A program made the position numbers and the translations under genes. Shown in pieces: positions 1 to 4,663 of a DNA stretch of 5,802 bases. Below the pieces are notes generated by a model. It was not told where the DNA came from. It saw only the letters and a list, made by a program, of their open reading frames with translations, and did not search any database. Positions within the stretch are counted from its first letter, which is position 1, and every line of letters begins with the position of its first letter. The stretch is from CALJIC01 sp039805565 (GTDB lineage: Bacteria; Chloroflexota; Chloroflexia; Chloroflexales; Roseiflexaceae), in the NCBI GenBank assembly GCA_039805565.1, contig JBDLTZ010000253.1, positions 1 to 5,802 of the forward strand. The letters are read 5' to 3'.

Positions 1-664
1 AAAGCCGCAGGTTGGGTGTCGGCGGGACCACCGATGCTCCACCAGATGTGGGGATGCCTTTGTTGATCAACCCGGCGATACGGTAGTACCCAAGCCCTTC
101 AGCCCGTCGCTCAAGGATCCAGCAGAGTGCGGGGTAGGTCTCGGGGTCGGGCTTGAACCACCCCTCGCCGTCGGGTTCGAGCCCGTACGGGATGATCCCG
201 CCGCGCCACTTGCCCTTCTTGGCGCGGTAGAGGTGGCGCTTGTAGGTGCGCTGGCTGGTCTCGTCACTTTCAAGCTCGGCGACGATGCCACGGATTCCAC
301 GGTTGAACTTGCGGTACTGCGGAGCCTGCTGCTCCGGCTCTCCGCTGTAGACAACCTTGATACCGAGCGCCTGTAATTCGTCCTCAAACTGGCGGCGCTC
401 AGTGTCGTTGCGGTGGCCACGGTCGACGCTCTCGACGCGCACGCGGTCAAACTCACGGCGCCGAGCAGCTGCGAGGAGCTTCTGATACTCGCGCCGCTTG
501 GCCGCACTGGTGCCGCTCCTGGCTTGGTCGATGTACTCGCCCACCACCGTCTCGCCAGCGTGTTTCGCATCCGTGCGGAGGCGCGCGAGCTGATCCGGAA
601 TGCTGAAGCCACGCTGGAGCTGATCGAGGCTTGAGCAGCGGATATACAGCGCGGTGCGTCTCAT
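1..664 (-). CDS. large serine recombinase (site-specific integrase/resolvase family), C-terminus cut by window edge
   Basis: Serine recombinases cut and rejoin DNA at attachment sites through a covalent serine-DNA intermediate. 221 codons are visible and the frame is still open at base 1. Seen: an N-terminal resolvase-type domain opening with YIRCSSLDQ (residues 7-15), where Ser11 matches the nucleophile of the family's R-x-S motif; the DQARSGT segment (46-52) with Arg57/Arg58; the DRGHR block (81-85) that usually carries catalytic arginines. A second domain like Pfam Recombinase begins near residue 145, with KGKWRGGIIPYG (150-161) and INKGIPTSGG (200-209). This two-domain order marks the large integrase class rather than small resolvases; the zinc-ribbon/coiled-coil end would lie outside. 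ATG at 664-662 is preceded by GGGAG at 6 bases and overlaps the upstream stop as ATGA, implying coupling to the small coiled-coil gene. Odd: Cys10 where Val is common. Family is confident; the element carrying it is not identified. Confidence 0.93.
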   Translation of the reverse strand, partial: MRRTALYIRCSSLDQLQRGFSIPDQLARLRTDAKHAGETVVGEYIDQARSGTSAAKRREYQKLLAAARRREFDRVRVESVDRGHRNDTERRQFEDELQALGIKVVYSGEPEQQAPQYRKFNRGIRGIVAELESDETSQRTYKRHLYRAKKGKWRGGIIPYGLEPDGEGWFKPDPETYPALCWILERRAEGLGYYRIAGLINKGIPTSGGASVVPPTPNLRL

Positions 665-936
665 GAGGTTCTCCCGGCGCGGAGTCGCGCTTCGATCTCC
701 TCAAGGTGCAAGCGAAGATCATCCGCGCGGGCTTCAAGCAACTGTCGCTCGGTCTCGAACTCATGTTCGGCCGTGTTGATATTGTGCGCGAGCTTGAGCG
801 CGGCGTCAAGTGTGGCATCCCCGTGGAGCATGACGAGGGCATCAGCGATGGCGGCGAGATCAACTGGTGAGGACACGGGTTCTGGGTGAAACGTGATGCG
901 AAACCGGGGCTTCTTGTGGCGGCGCTTCTGTTTCAT
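661..936 (-). CDS. small basic coiled-coil protein, unknown function, in recombinase operon
   Basis: I do not recognise a family. Seen: 91 residues from ATG at 936-934; a strongly basic start (MKQKRRHKKPRFR), a helical middle (DLAAIADALVMLHGD, residues 27-40), and a Glu/Arg/Leu-rich C-terminal third (about 56-87) with the spacing of a coiled coil. The stop overlaps the recombinase start by 4 bases (ATGA). The frame is open further up to a TTG at 1014, giving 117 residues and lying 3 bases after the regulator stop. I prefer 936 because the TTG has no Shine-Dalgarno sequence and the first part of the extension has poor third-position GC; the ATG has only a weak GAG at about -9, so the choice is not firm. 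Inference: a DNA-binding or recombinase accessory protein (recombination directionality factors are often small and basic), but nothing in the sequence proves that. Confidence 0.7.
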   Translation of the reverse strand: MKQKRRHKKPRFRITFHPEPVSSPVDLAAIADALVMLHGDATLDAALKLAHNINTAEHEFETERQLLEARADDLRLHLEEIEARLRAGRTS

Positions 937-1017
937 CAGGTGCTCGTAGGTGCCGGCGAACCCCGTTGTTCCACCAGCCCAATGAACGGCGAGTGATGGA
1001 CGAGTATTGGGCAAGGT

Positions 1018-1743
1018 TCAGGTTGATGCGGAGCGTTTGATGAGGCTGAAGAAGTGGCTGAGGAAATGCTGGATATCCGATATGGCAAGTTCGGCCTCGT
1101 AGTGCAGCATCCGCTGTTGCTCGCTGTAGCGTTTGATCTGGCTCAACCGTCGTAGGGCTGAGGCCAGGAGCGGCACCTGCTCCAGGTCGCGCGCGGGAAT
1201 AACCAGGTCGGTGTAGTGTGGTGTGCCGAAGGCGATTCGCTCCGAGGCGAGATGCTCGCCAAGGGCAACGTGGTCGTCGGTGGCCGAGATGATCTCCGTA
1301 AGGTCAACGAGCGACACATCGAGCACGATGATGAGCATGAGAAGCGAGAACTCAGTGATATTGATGGTGGGCTGCACCGGGTTATGCAACCCAAGCTGTG
1401 CCGCAAGCGCGTGACCAGCCCAATGTGTGGCATCGCCCACCAGGCCGCGATGTTGGGCGATCACGTATGCATAGGCGTGAAGACCTTCGAGCACCGCGTG
1501 ACGGTTGAGCACCTGCTCGACTGTCACGCCGGCATCGACGACGAGCTCGCAATACGAGCCAGCCGACGCGTGAAGCGCGGCGATGGCGTGCATCACCGTC
1601 ATATGCCGTGTCGACTCAGTGTCCCGCTCCATTTTCATCACGGTGTTGCGATTAGCGCCAAGGATGGTCCCAAACTCTTCCTGCTTGAGCCGTAGGCGAT
1701 CTCGTAATACCCGGAGGTACGTGCCGCCCTGAGATGTTGTCAT
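1018..1743 (-). CDS. XRE-family helix-turn-helix transcriptional regulator
   Basis: 241 residues. Residues 8-58 read as a Cro/CI-type helix-turn-helix: a first helix YLRVLRDRLRLKQEEFGTILG (9-29) with the typical 'L..R..lkQEefg..lG' spacing, then a recognition helix around 29-40 (GANRNTVMKMER), then MTVMHAIAALHAS (48-60). The remaining 180 residues match no domain I know; they include a hydrophobic stretch (about 128-148) and a helical tail ending in FLSHFFSLIKR, and might serve for oligomerisation or signal sensing. ATG at 1743-1741 has AGAAGG/AGGTG about 11-13 bases upstream, a slightly long spacing. First gene of a minus-strand unit with the coiled-coil gene and the serine recombinase, so it probably represses that unit (inference). 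A dyad and direct repeats upstream are candidate operators. One 60-base stretch is 53% GC, lower than the genes on the right, which suits an acquired segment. Confidence 0.85.
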   Translation of the reverse strand: MTTSQGGTYLRVLRDRLRLKQEEFGTILGANRNTVMKMERDTESTRHMTVMHAIAALHASAGSYCELVVDAGVTVEQVLNRHAVLEGLHAYAYVIAQHRGLVGDATHWAGHALAAQLGLHNPVQPTINITEFSLLMLIIVLDVSLVDLTEIISATDDHVALGEHLASERIAFGTPHYTDLVIPARDLEQVPLLASALRRLSQIKRYSEQQRMLHYEAELAISDIQHFLSHFFSLIKRSAST

Positions 1744-1840
1744 AGTCGTTGCTGCACCTTCTCAATGATGCGGGTAGAACACAGGTGAGGGGTGGTCCAA
1801 GCTGGAATACCCGCTCGGGGCCCGCTGTATTGAGATGCCA

Positions 1841-1866
1841 CACATATCTTAGCGAGAAGATGTCAA
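1841..1866 (-). promoter_or_regulatory. possible promoter of the XRE regulator operon (perfect -35, weak -10)
   Basis: On the minus strand a perfect TTGACA lies at 1866-1861. The best -10-like hexamer after it is TATGTG at 1846-1841, a spacing of only 14, below the usual 16-18; at the normal distance the sequence is GTGTGG, which is not a -10 box. The position, about 100 bases upstream of the regulator ATG and beside an imperfect dyad, suits a controlled promoter, but the poor -10 means it may need an activator or be a chance match. Confidence 0.3.
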
Positions 1867-1882
1867 AGAGTCAGCAACACAC

Positions 1883-1945
1883 GTTGTGCATTTCGCGCGA
1901 GTTTTGCACCGTGTTTCTGGCAGATGCTCATCATGTTGTGCATTT
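1883..1945. repeat. 11-bp direct repeat GTTGTGCATTT, two copies 52 bp apart
   Basis: GTTGTGCATTT occurs exactly at 1883-1893 and 1935-1945. The 52-bp offset is close to five helical turns, so both copies face the same side of the DNA. Copy one forms the left half of the 24-bp dyad. Repeats like this upstream of an XRE gene often bind the regulator cooperatively, but here that is only inferred. Confidence 0.45.
1886..1909. promoter_or_regulatory. imperfect 24-bp dyad, candidate operator of the XRE regulator
   Basis: The site starts GTGCA and ends TGCAC with a central CGCG; 8 of 12 base pairs across the axis are complementary. It lies just upstream of the minus-strand TTGACA and about 145 bases before the regulator start, where an autoregulated XRE repressor could bind. 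The left part also belongs to a direct repeat (see 1883-1945). That it is an operator is inference from position and symmetry. Confidence 0.35.
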
Positions 1946-2066
1946 ATCAGATGGTAGGCAGACGAGCGTCCTCATGGGCCACGCTCTGTGTCTCTACCAG
2001 ATGGGTTTTCGCAGGAGGAGCAAGAGCGGTAGATGTAGCTGAAGCGGGGCGAGAGGCGTCAGGAGG

Positions 2067-2088
2067 TGTTGCGGATGTGGGCGCAACA
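2067..2088. repeat. 7-bp-arm hairpin with a start codon in its loop
   Basis: TGTTGCG (2067-2073) and CGCAACA (2082-2088) are exact reverse complements around the 8-base loop GATGTGGG. On the plus strand an AGGAGG lies directly before the left arm (2061-2066), and the loop contains the ATG of a 40-codon ORF. No T-run follows on either strand, so it is not an intrinsic terminator. It could modulate translation of that ORF or be incidental. Confidence 0.4.
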
Positions 2089-2197
2089 AAACGGTACTGT
2101 CTCGAGGGTGCCATCTGTCACGAAGGGGAGGCGAGCCCAAAGCGTATCAGAGAAGTGCGCTCTGCACTGCGCTCTATGCGCTCGTTCAGTACGATGA
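2075..2197 (+). CDS. candidate small protein of 40 residues with strong ribosome-binding site
   Basis: Not recognised. ATG at 2075 is preceded by a perfect AGGAGG (2061-2066) at 8 bases. The peptide starts MWAQQNGTVSRV, is basic in the middle (TKGRRAQ), and ends with KCALHCALCARSVR, where Cys28, Cys32 and Cys35 form C-x3-C-x2-C. The cysteine pattern comes partly from a short DNA repeat (TGCGCTC at 2156, 2168 and 2177), so it may be chance rather than a metal site. The start codon lies in a hairpin loop. There is no visible promoter. An overlapping 52-codon frame on the other strand (2118-2276, ATG start) is equally unsupported. The good ribosome-binding site is the only real argument for this being a gene. 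Confidence 0.25.
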   Translation: MWAQQNGTVSRVPSVTKGRRAQSVSEKCALHCALCARSVR

Positions 2198-2279
2198 TGT
2201 ACCTGAGCTGCACGAGGAACATTGCAGCCTCTCGGTGCGCTCCAATAATGTGGTACGTTCCTCGGCCCAAGTGCATCTT

Positions 2280-2335
2280 TTGTGACGTGTATCACGAATG
2301 TCGCGGCACCGCGACATTCGTGATACACGTCACAA
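2280..2335. repeat. perfect 27-bp-arm inverted repeat with 2-bp spacer
   Basis: Arms at 2280-2306 and 2309-2335 are exact reverse complements (all 27 pairs checked by hand); the spacer is CA (2307-2308). Symmetry stops at once outside: 2279/2336 is T/G and 2278/2337 is T/C. The outer ends read TTGTGACGTGTATCAC inward; the inner ends read CCGCGACATTC outward. It lies 120 bases beyond the stop of the minus-strand nucleotidyltransferase, but neither strand has a T-run after it (minus-strand RNA continues AAGATGC, plus-strand RNA continues GCTATGG), so it is not a standard intrinsic terminator. Possible readings: two abutted insertion-sequence ends, a miniature palindromic element, a dimeric protein-binding or recombination site, or a Rho-independent-like stop without a U-tract. 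Confidence 0.9.
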
Positions 2336-2455
2336 GCTATGGATACTATTCTCCATCATTGCGGGCATACAGCAAGCTGCGTACGACTATGCGTGCCAAC
2401 TACCATCGTGGACAATGACCTCCTCGTTGGGTGCAGGACGCGGATGTGGGTGCGC

Positions 2456-3370
2456 CTACGGTGGACTGCTCGAGCGCTCATCAGTCGGGCGTGTCCACAG
2501 CACCTGGAACTCACCAAACCAGCGCCATGACTGCCGCACGGTTGCTTCCAGCGCCTCGGGGTAGTCAAAGCCGAGGCCTGTGGCGAGCTCCCGGCCGACA
2601 CGCGCAACCTCGTCAGCGGTATCCGCCGCCGCAGTCACGAGCTCTGCGATGTCGCGGAGCGGCCGCCCGATTCGGGCTAGTGCACCTGTGTCTCGCTCCT
2701 GCACCGCGCGCACCACCGGGGCAAGCGTGTGGATCGTCGTGCGCCCCAGGGGCCCGGGATCCTCACCGGTCGCGAGCACATACCAGAGCCGCACAAGCTC
2801 CTGTCGCATCCGGTGCTCCCCCTCCCAGGCGATGAGCGGCAGCCCGCGCGCGAGCACCTTCTGGTGCTTCTGCTGGGAGATCCAGAAGTCCACGATCACC
2901 TGGCGGATAACGGCGCCATCCGCTGGCGCCACGTGCAGGACTGGGTCGTAGCCGTACAGGAGCCGCTCACCGAGGGCGTCGTCGCGGCAGCCAAGCACGA
3001 GGCGCGCTTCGTTCGTCGGCGGGTGGCTAGCTGTCTGCACCAGCAGGTCGTAGATCTCGCCGTCGGCGAGCAGGATGTGGAACAGTACGGCGTGCTCGTC
3101 GAAGCGCAGCGTGTGACTACCGACACTGTCTGCTGCCAGGTGGTGTGCGCCGGACGGCATCACGTCGGGTGAGAAGCGCGCATCCTCCACTGCGACGCGC
3201 AAGTCGACATCACTCCAGCGGTCGCCTGCGCCGCGTGCGAGGCTACCGCCGAGCCAGATCGCGCGCGTCGTCCGGTCGCGCCACAGCTCCGCGACGACGG
3301 TGAGCAGGCGCCGGTGCTGTGGCAGGTGCACGATGCCCGCCAGTCGGTCGAGGTCGAGATCACTGATCAT
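2456..3370 (-). CDS. nucleotidyltransferase (Pol-beta superfamily, aminoglycoside/MNT adenylyltransferase-like)
   Basis: 304 residues. The Pol-beta fold transfers a nucleotide to a hydroxyl of a drug, protein or RNA using metal-bound aspartates. Seen: GGSLARGAGDRWSDVDLRV (residues 41-59), the family's GS motif followed by D-x-D (Asp54, Asp56), and a third likely catalytic Asp108 in EIYDLLV. The C-terminal half (about 150-290) is helical with conserved-looking WISQQKHQKVLARG and ELVRLWYVLATGE, resembling the helical domains of ANT-type and kanamycin-nucleotidyltransferase-like enzymes. ATG at 3370-3368 has AAAGGA at 7 bases and overlaps the upstream gene by 11 bases, so the two are co-transcribed and probably coupled. 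Inference: an adenylyltransferase acting on a small molecule such as an aminoglycoside; substrate and any resistance role cannot be read from sequence. A toxin-antitoxin MNT role is less likely because MNT proteins are much shorter and the partner is not HEPN-like. Confidence 0.88.
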   Translation of the reverse strand: MISDLDLDRLAGIVHLPQHRRLLTVVAELWRDRTTRAIWLGGSLARGAGDRWSDVDLRVAVEDARFSPDVMPSGAHHLAADSVGSHTLRFDEHAVLFHILLADGEIYDLLVQTASHPPTNEARLVLGCRDDALGERLLYGYDPVLHVAPADGAVIRQVIVDFWISQQKHQKVLARGLPLIAWEGEHRMRQELVRLWYVLATGEDPGPLGRTTIHTLAPVVRAVQERDTGALARIGRPLRDIAELVTAAADTADEVARVGRELATGLGFDYPEALEATVRQSWRWFGEFQVLWTRPTDERSSSPP

Positions 3371-4154
3371 CGGGATGTCCTTTGCTGCGAGCCGCCCGCC
3401 GCACGGCTGTCCCCATCACGCCCCCATCGTCACTGCCCACGTCGCGATGGTAGAAGTCGTAGAAGTGCGCGATGGCACAGTGCGGCTGGCGGATCTGGAA
3501 CGGGAAGCAGTGCCGCAGGTCGTCCAGGCTGGCCAGCTCCTCCAGCGCCACGAGGAAGCGCTCGCCGTGTGGCAGGCGGACGTCCCAGCGGCAGTCGAAG
3601 AGCTGGCCCCAGCGCGCCAGGAACTGAAACTCGCCGTCTTCGCCCTCGGGCAGCTCCGCCGTGTAGGCCGGCGGGAAGAGCCGGCGGTAGGCCGGGAGGT
3701 TGTAGAGCCATGAGTTCCCGAGCACCGTTGTGGCCTGTGGCTCGTGCTGCCGGATGTGGGCGAACATCGCGCGCAGCTCGGCACGGCGAACCTCGGCGCG
3801 CGCCCGGCTCAGCGGGCTTGCTGTCTGATCATTCTTGATGAAGTGCGGCCGGATGACCGTCTCATCGCGCACCAGATAGTAGAAGCAGCCGAACAGCGGT
3901 CGGCCGTGAAACTGCGTATCGCCCGGCTGTGGGTCGGGGTCGTGATCCCCAAGGTACCACTGGTAGGTGTAGGCGGCGGCGTCCTCGGCCTCGGTGAGGC
4001 CGGCGGCGAAGGCCGGCCACGCCTCACGTCGCACGGCGCTCCGAGGCAGAGTGGTATAGTTGAACAGGGCGTCGGGCAACGGCAGCGCGAAGCGGCGGGC
4101 GAGGGTGCGCGCCGCGGCGATCTGGAATGCGAAGAACGCCTGGTTGTAGGACAT
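3360..4154 (-). CDS. conserved-looking hypothetical protein, first gene of nucleotidyltransferase operon
   Basis: 264 residues of a protein I cannot assign. Seen: no signal peptide or membrane helix; dense in aromatic and polar residues typical of a soluble enzyme or binding protein. Blocks that look constrained are QAFFAFQIAAARTLARRF (5-22), YTYQWYLGDHDPDP (62-75), FHGRPLFGCFYYLVRDETVIRPHF (82-105), GNSWLYNLPAYRRLFPPAY (146-164), FQFLARWGQLFD (177-188) and CAIAHFYDFYHRD (226-238), with several His/Asp/Tyr residues. ATG at 4154-4152 is chosen over the in-frame start at 4397 because GAGGAG precedes it by 3 bases (or GAGG by 5), while the upstream stretch is low-complexity and carries the leader ORF in another frame. 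Its stop overlaps the nucleotidyltransferase start by 11 bases, so they probably act together. The GNSWLY block followed by a basic-aromatic run might hold a substrate phosphate, but that is speculation. Confidence 0.8.
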   Translation of the reverse strand: MSYNQAFFAFQIAAARTLARRFALPLPDALFNYTTLPRSAVRREAWPAFAAGLTEAEDAAAYTYQWYLGDHDPDPQPGDTQFHGRPLFGCFYYLVRDETVIRPHFIKNDQTASPLSRARAEVRRAELRAMFAHIRQHEPQATTVLGNSWLYNLPAYRRLFPPAYTAELPEGEDGEFQFLARWGQLFDCRWDVRLPHGERFLVALEELASLDDLRHCFPFQIRQPHCAIAHFYDFYHRDVGSDDGGVMGTAVRRAARSKGHPDDQ

Positions 4155-4225
4155 AGACTCCTCAGAGTGCAAGCAGTTTCTTGTCACCGGCAGCAGCAGC
4201 CGTGGGCAGACTGCGCGTGGGGGCA

Positions 4226-4248
4226 CACAGCTTGTAGATACAGCTGTG
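4226..4248. repeat. 7-bp-arm hairpin in operon leader
   Basis: CACAGCT (4226-4232) and AGCTGTG (4242-4248) are exact reverse complements with a 9-base loop. It lies between the uORF and the first gene on the minus strand. No T-run follows on the minus strand, so not an intrinsic terminator on its own. Confidence 0.45.
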
Positions 4249-4287
4249 GTGGGTGTGCTGCTCCAGATGAGGGGTGACCTGGCCTCG

Positions 4288-4362
4288 TCACGCGTAGCGC
4301 GCTGCGGAGGTACGTGGAGAGGTGCTTCGATCTGGAGACGTCGGTACGGCTGCGGAAACCAT
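4288..4362 (-). CDS. 24-residue leader peptide ORF with strong Shine-Dalgarno
   Basis: On the minus strand AAAGGAGG stands 5 bases before ATG (4362-4360); the ORF runs 24 codons to TGA (4290-4288). The peptide is rich in Ser, Thr, Pro, Ala and Arg (begins MVSAAVPTSPDRS, ends SAARYA) and resembles no protein I know. It starts about 50 bases after the predicted -10 box, so it would be the first ORF on the transcript. The ribosome-binding site is better spaced than that of the real gene downstream. Its stop codon lies in the 5' arm of a short stem, and a CCTCC inside the ORF (4310-4306) could pair with its own Shine-Dalgarno. It may act as a regulatory leader whose translation controls folding downstream; codon-run signatures of amino-acid attenuators are absent. 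Confidence 0.45.
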   Translation of the reverse strand: MVSAAVPTSPDRSTSPRTSAARYA

Positions 4363-4416
4363 CGGCGCCTCCTTTCTGCTACGGGCGGCTGCCGCACAGC
4401 GCCTCAGAGCATCTCG

Positions 4417-4445
4417 AGTATAGCCTACCTATACCACCGGCGCAA
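4417..4445 (-). promoter_or_regulatory. sigma-70-type promoter of the hypothetical protein/nucleotidyltransferase operon
   Basis: Minus strand: -35 TTGCGC (4445-4440, 3 of 6 consensus), spacer exactly 17, -10 TATACT (4422-4417, 5 of 6 consensus). It is correctly placed upstream of the leader ORF and the operon. A dyad overlaps the -10 box and the spacer, suggesting control by a DNA-binding protein. Confidence 0.5.
4418..4434. promoter_or_regulatory. GTATAG-N5-CTATAC dyad overlapping the -10 box, candidate operator
   Basis: Arms GTATAG (4418-4423) and CTATAC (4429-4434) are exact reverse complements around CCTAC. The left arm covers most of the minus-strand -10 hexamer and the rest fills the spacer, so a bound protein would block RNA polymerase. 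The binding protein is not identifiable from the window. Confidence 0.4.
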
Positions 4446-4663
4446 TCCAATGCTGCTCGCGCGCTTCCGTGATAGCGGCACGTTCCTACAACGGCTACCA
4501 GGGGACGTGAGGCGCGTCCAAGAAGGAACCGCCGCGGCGTGACCGACGCCGGGATCAGCACCACGATGGGAGCACATCCGTCGCAGCTGTCCCTGCCAAT
4601 GATCGAGCGGTGAACACCACCGTGATGCCTATGAAGCGCCTGCTCTGATGTCGAGGAGAACCA
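4446..4663. other. upstream region of the esterase gene, no clear promoter
   Basis: This stretch lies between two divergent transcription units. A stem CGGCGT (4535-4540) / ACGCCG (4546-4551) with a 5-base loop is present, without a T-run. A 24-codon GTG-start frame (4539-4613) follows AAGGAA at 10 bases but is otherwise unsupported. I found no convincing -35/-10 pair for the plus-strand esterase; the nearest candidate, TATGAA at 4630-4635, lacks a -35 partner. Confidence 0.4.

Larger units (their letters stand above)
1744..2455. other. about 710-base gene-poor region between the regulator and the nucleotidyltransferase
   Basis: No open frame here reads like a known protein family. Hand-counted GC of two 60-base stretches is 55% (2161-2220) and 50% (2341-2400), lower than the flanking right-hand genes. 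It holds the possible regulator promoter and operators (1841-1945), a hairpin (2067-2088), a small ORF with a good ribosome-binding site (2075-2197), short TGCGCTC repeats starting at 2156, 2168 and 2177, and a perfect 27-bp-arm palindrome (2280-2335). I found no tRNA and no hairpin followed by a T-run for an intrinsic terminator on either strand. It may be the seam between an inserted element and the chromosome. Confidence 0.6.
4155..4416 (-). promoter_or_regulatory. long 5' leader of the nucleotidyltransferase operon with uORF and hairpins
   Basis: About 250 bases separate the likely promoter from the ATG at 4154, long for a bacterial leader. It contains a 24-codon ORF (4288-4362), a stem of 5-bp arms (GTGAC 4274-4278 with GTCAC 4287-4291) that includes the uORF stop codon, and a stem of 7-bp arms (4226-4232 with 4242-4248). 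GCACAC (4223-4228) can alternatively pair with GTGTGC (4253-4258), which competes with the 7-bp stem. No riboswitch consensus that I know (for example the T-box GGTGG-ACCGCG) is present. Attenuation or translational control is inference. Confidence 0.4.

Noticed and set aside
67..612. Long minus-strand frame inside the recombinase region
   Set aside because: It is out of frame with the recombinase reading, which carries the recognisable domains; its product is Ser/Arg/Thr low-complexity, typical of a shadow frame.
453..863. 136-codon minus-strand frame spanning the recombinase/coiled-coil junction
   Set aside because: It overlaps two better-supported genes in another frame and shows no protein-like motif.
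1216..1695. Plus-strand frame antisense to the XRE regulator
   Set aside because: The opposite strand encodes a clear helix-turn-helix protein; this frame has no motif and a weak start.
1806..1831. AATAC...GTATT inverted repeat in the regulator 5' region
   Set aside because: Five-bp arms 16 bases apart are expected by chance in a region this size.
2118..2276. 52-codon minus-strand frame starting just beyond the palindrome (MHLGRGTYHIIG...)
   Set aside because: Only a poor AAAAG precedes the ATG and nothing supports coding; kept as a remote possibility because it looks helical.
2280..2335. Palindrome as an intrinsic terminator of the nucleotidyltransferase operon
   Set aside because: Neither strand has a T-run after the stem, and the arm length with a 2-base spacer is far beyond usual terminators; a Rho-assisted or U-less stop cannot be excluded.
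1924..2418. 164-codon plus-strand frame across the central non-coding region
   Set aside because: It runs straight through the perfect palindrome, has no ribosome-binding site and no recognisable motif, so probably random open frame.
3300..4277. Plus-strand frames antisense to the nucleotidyltransferase operon
   Set aside because: No motifs, no convincing starts, and the minus strand gives coherent proteins with ribosome-binding sites.
4539..4613. 24-codon GTG-start frame ahead of the esterase
   Set aside because: AAGGAA at 10 bases is a modest ribosome-binding site and no promoter or conservation evidence supports it.
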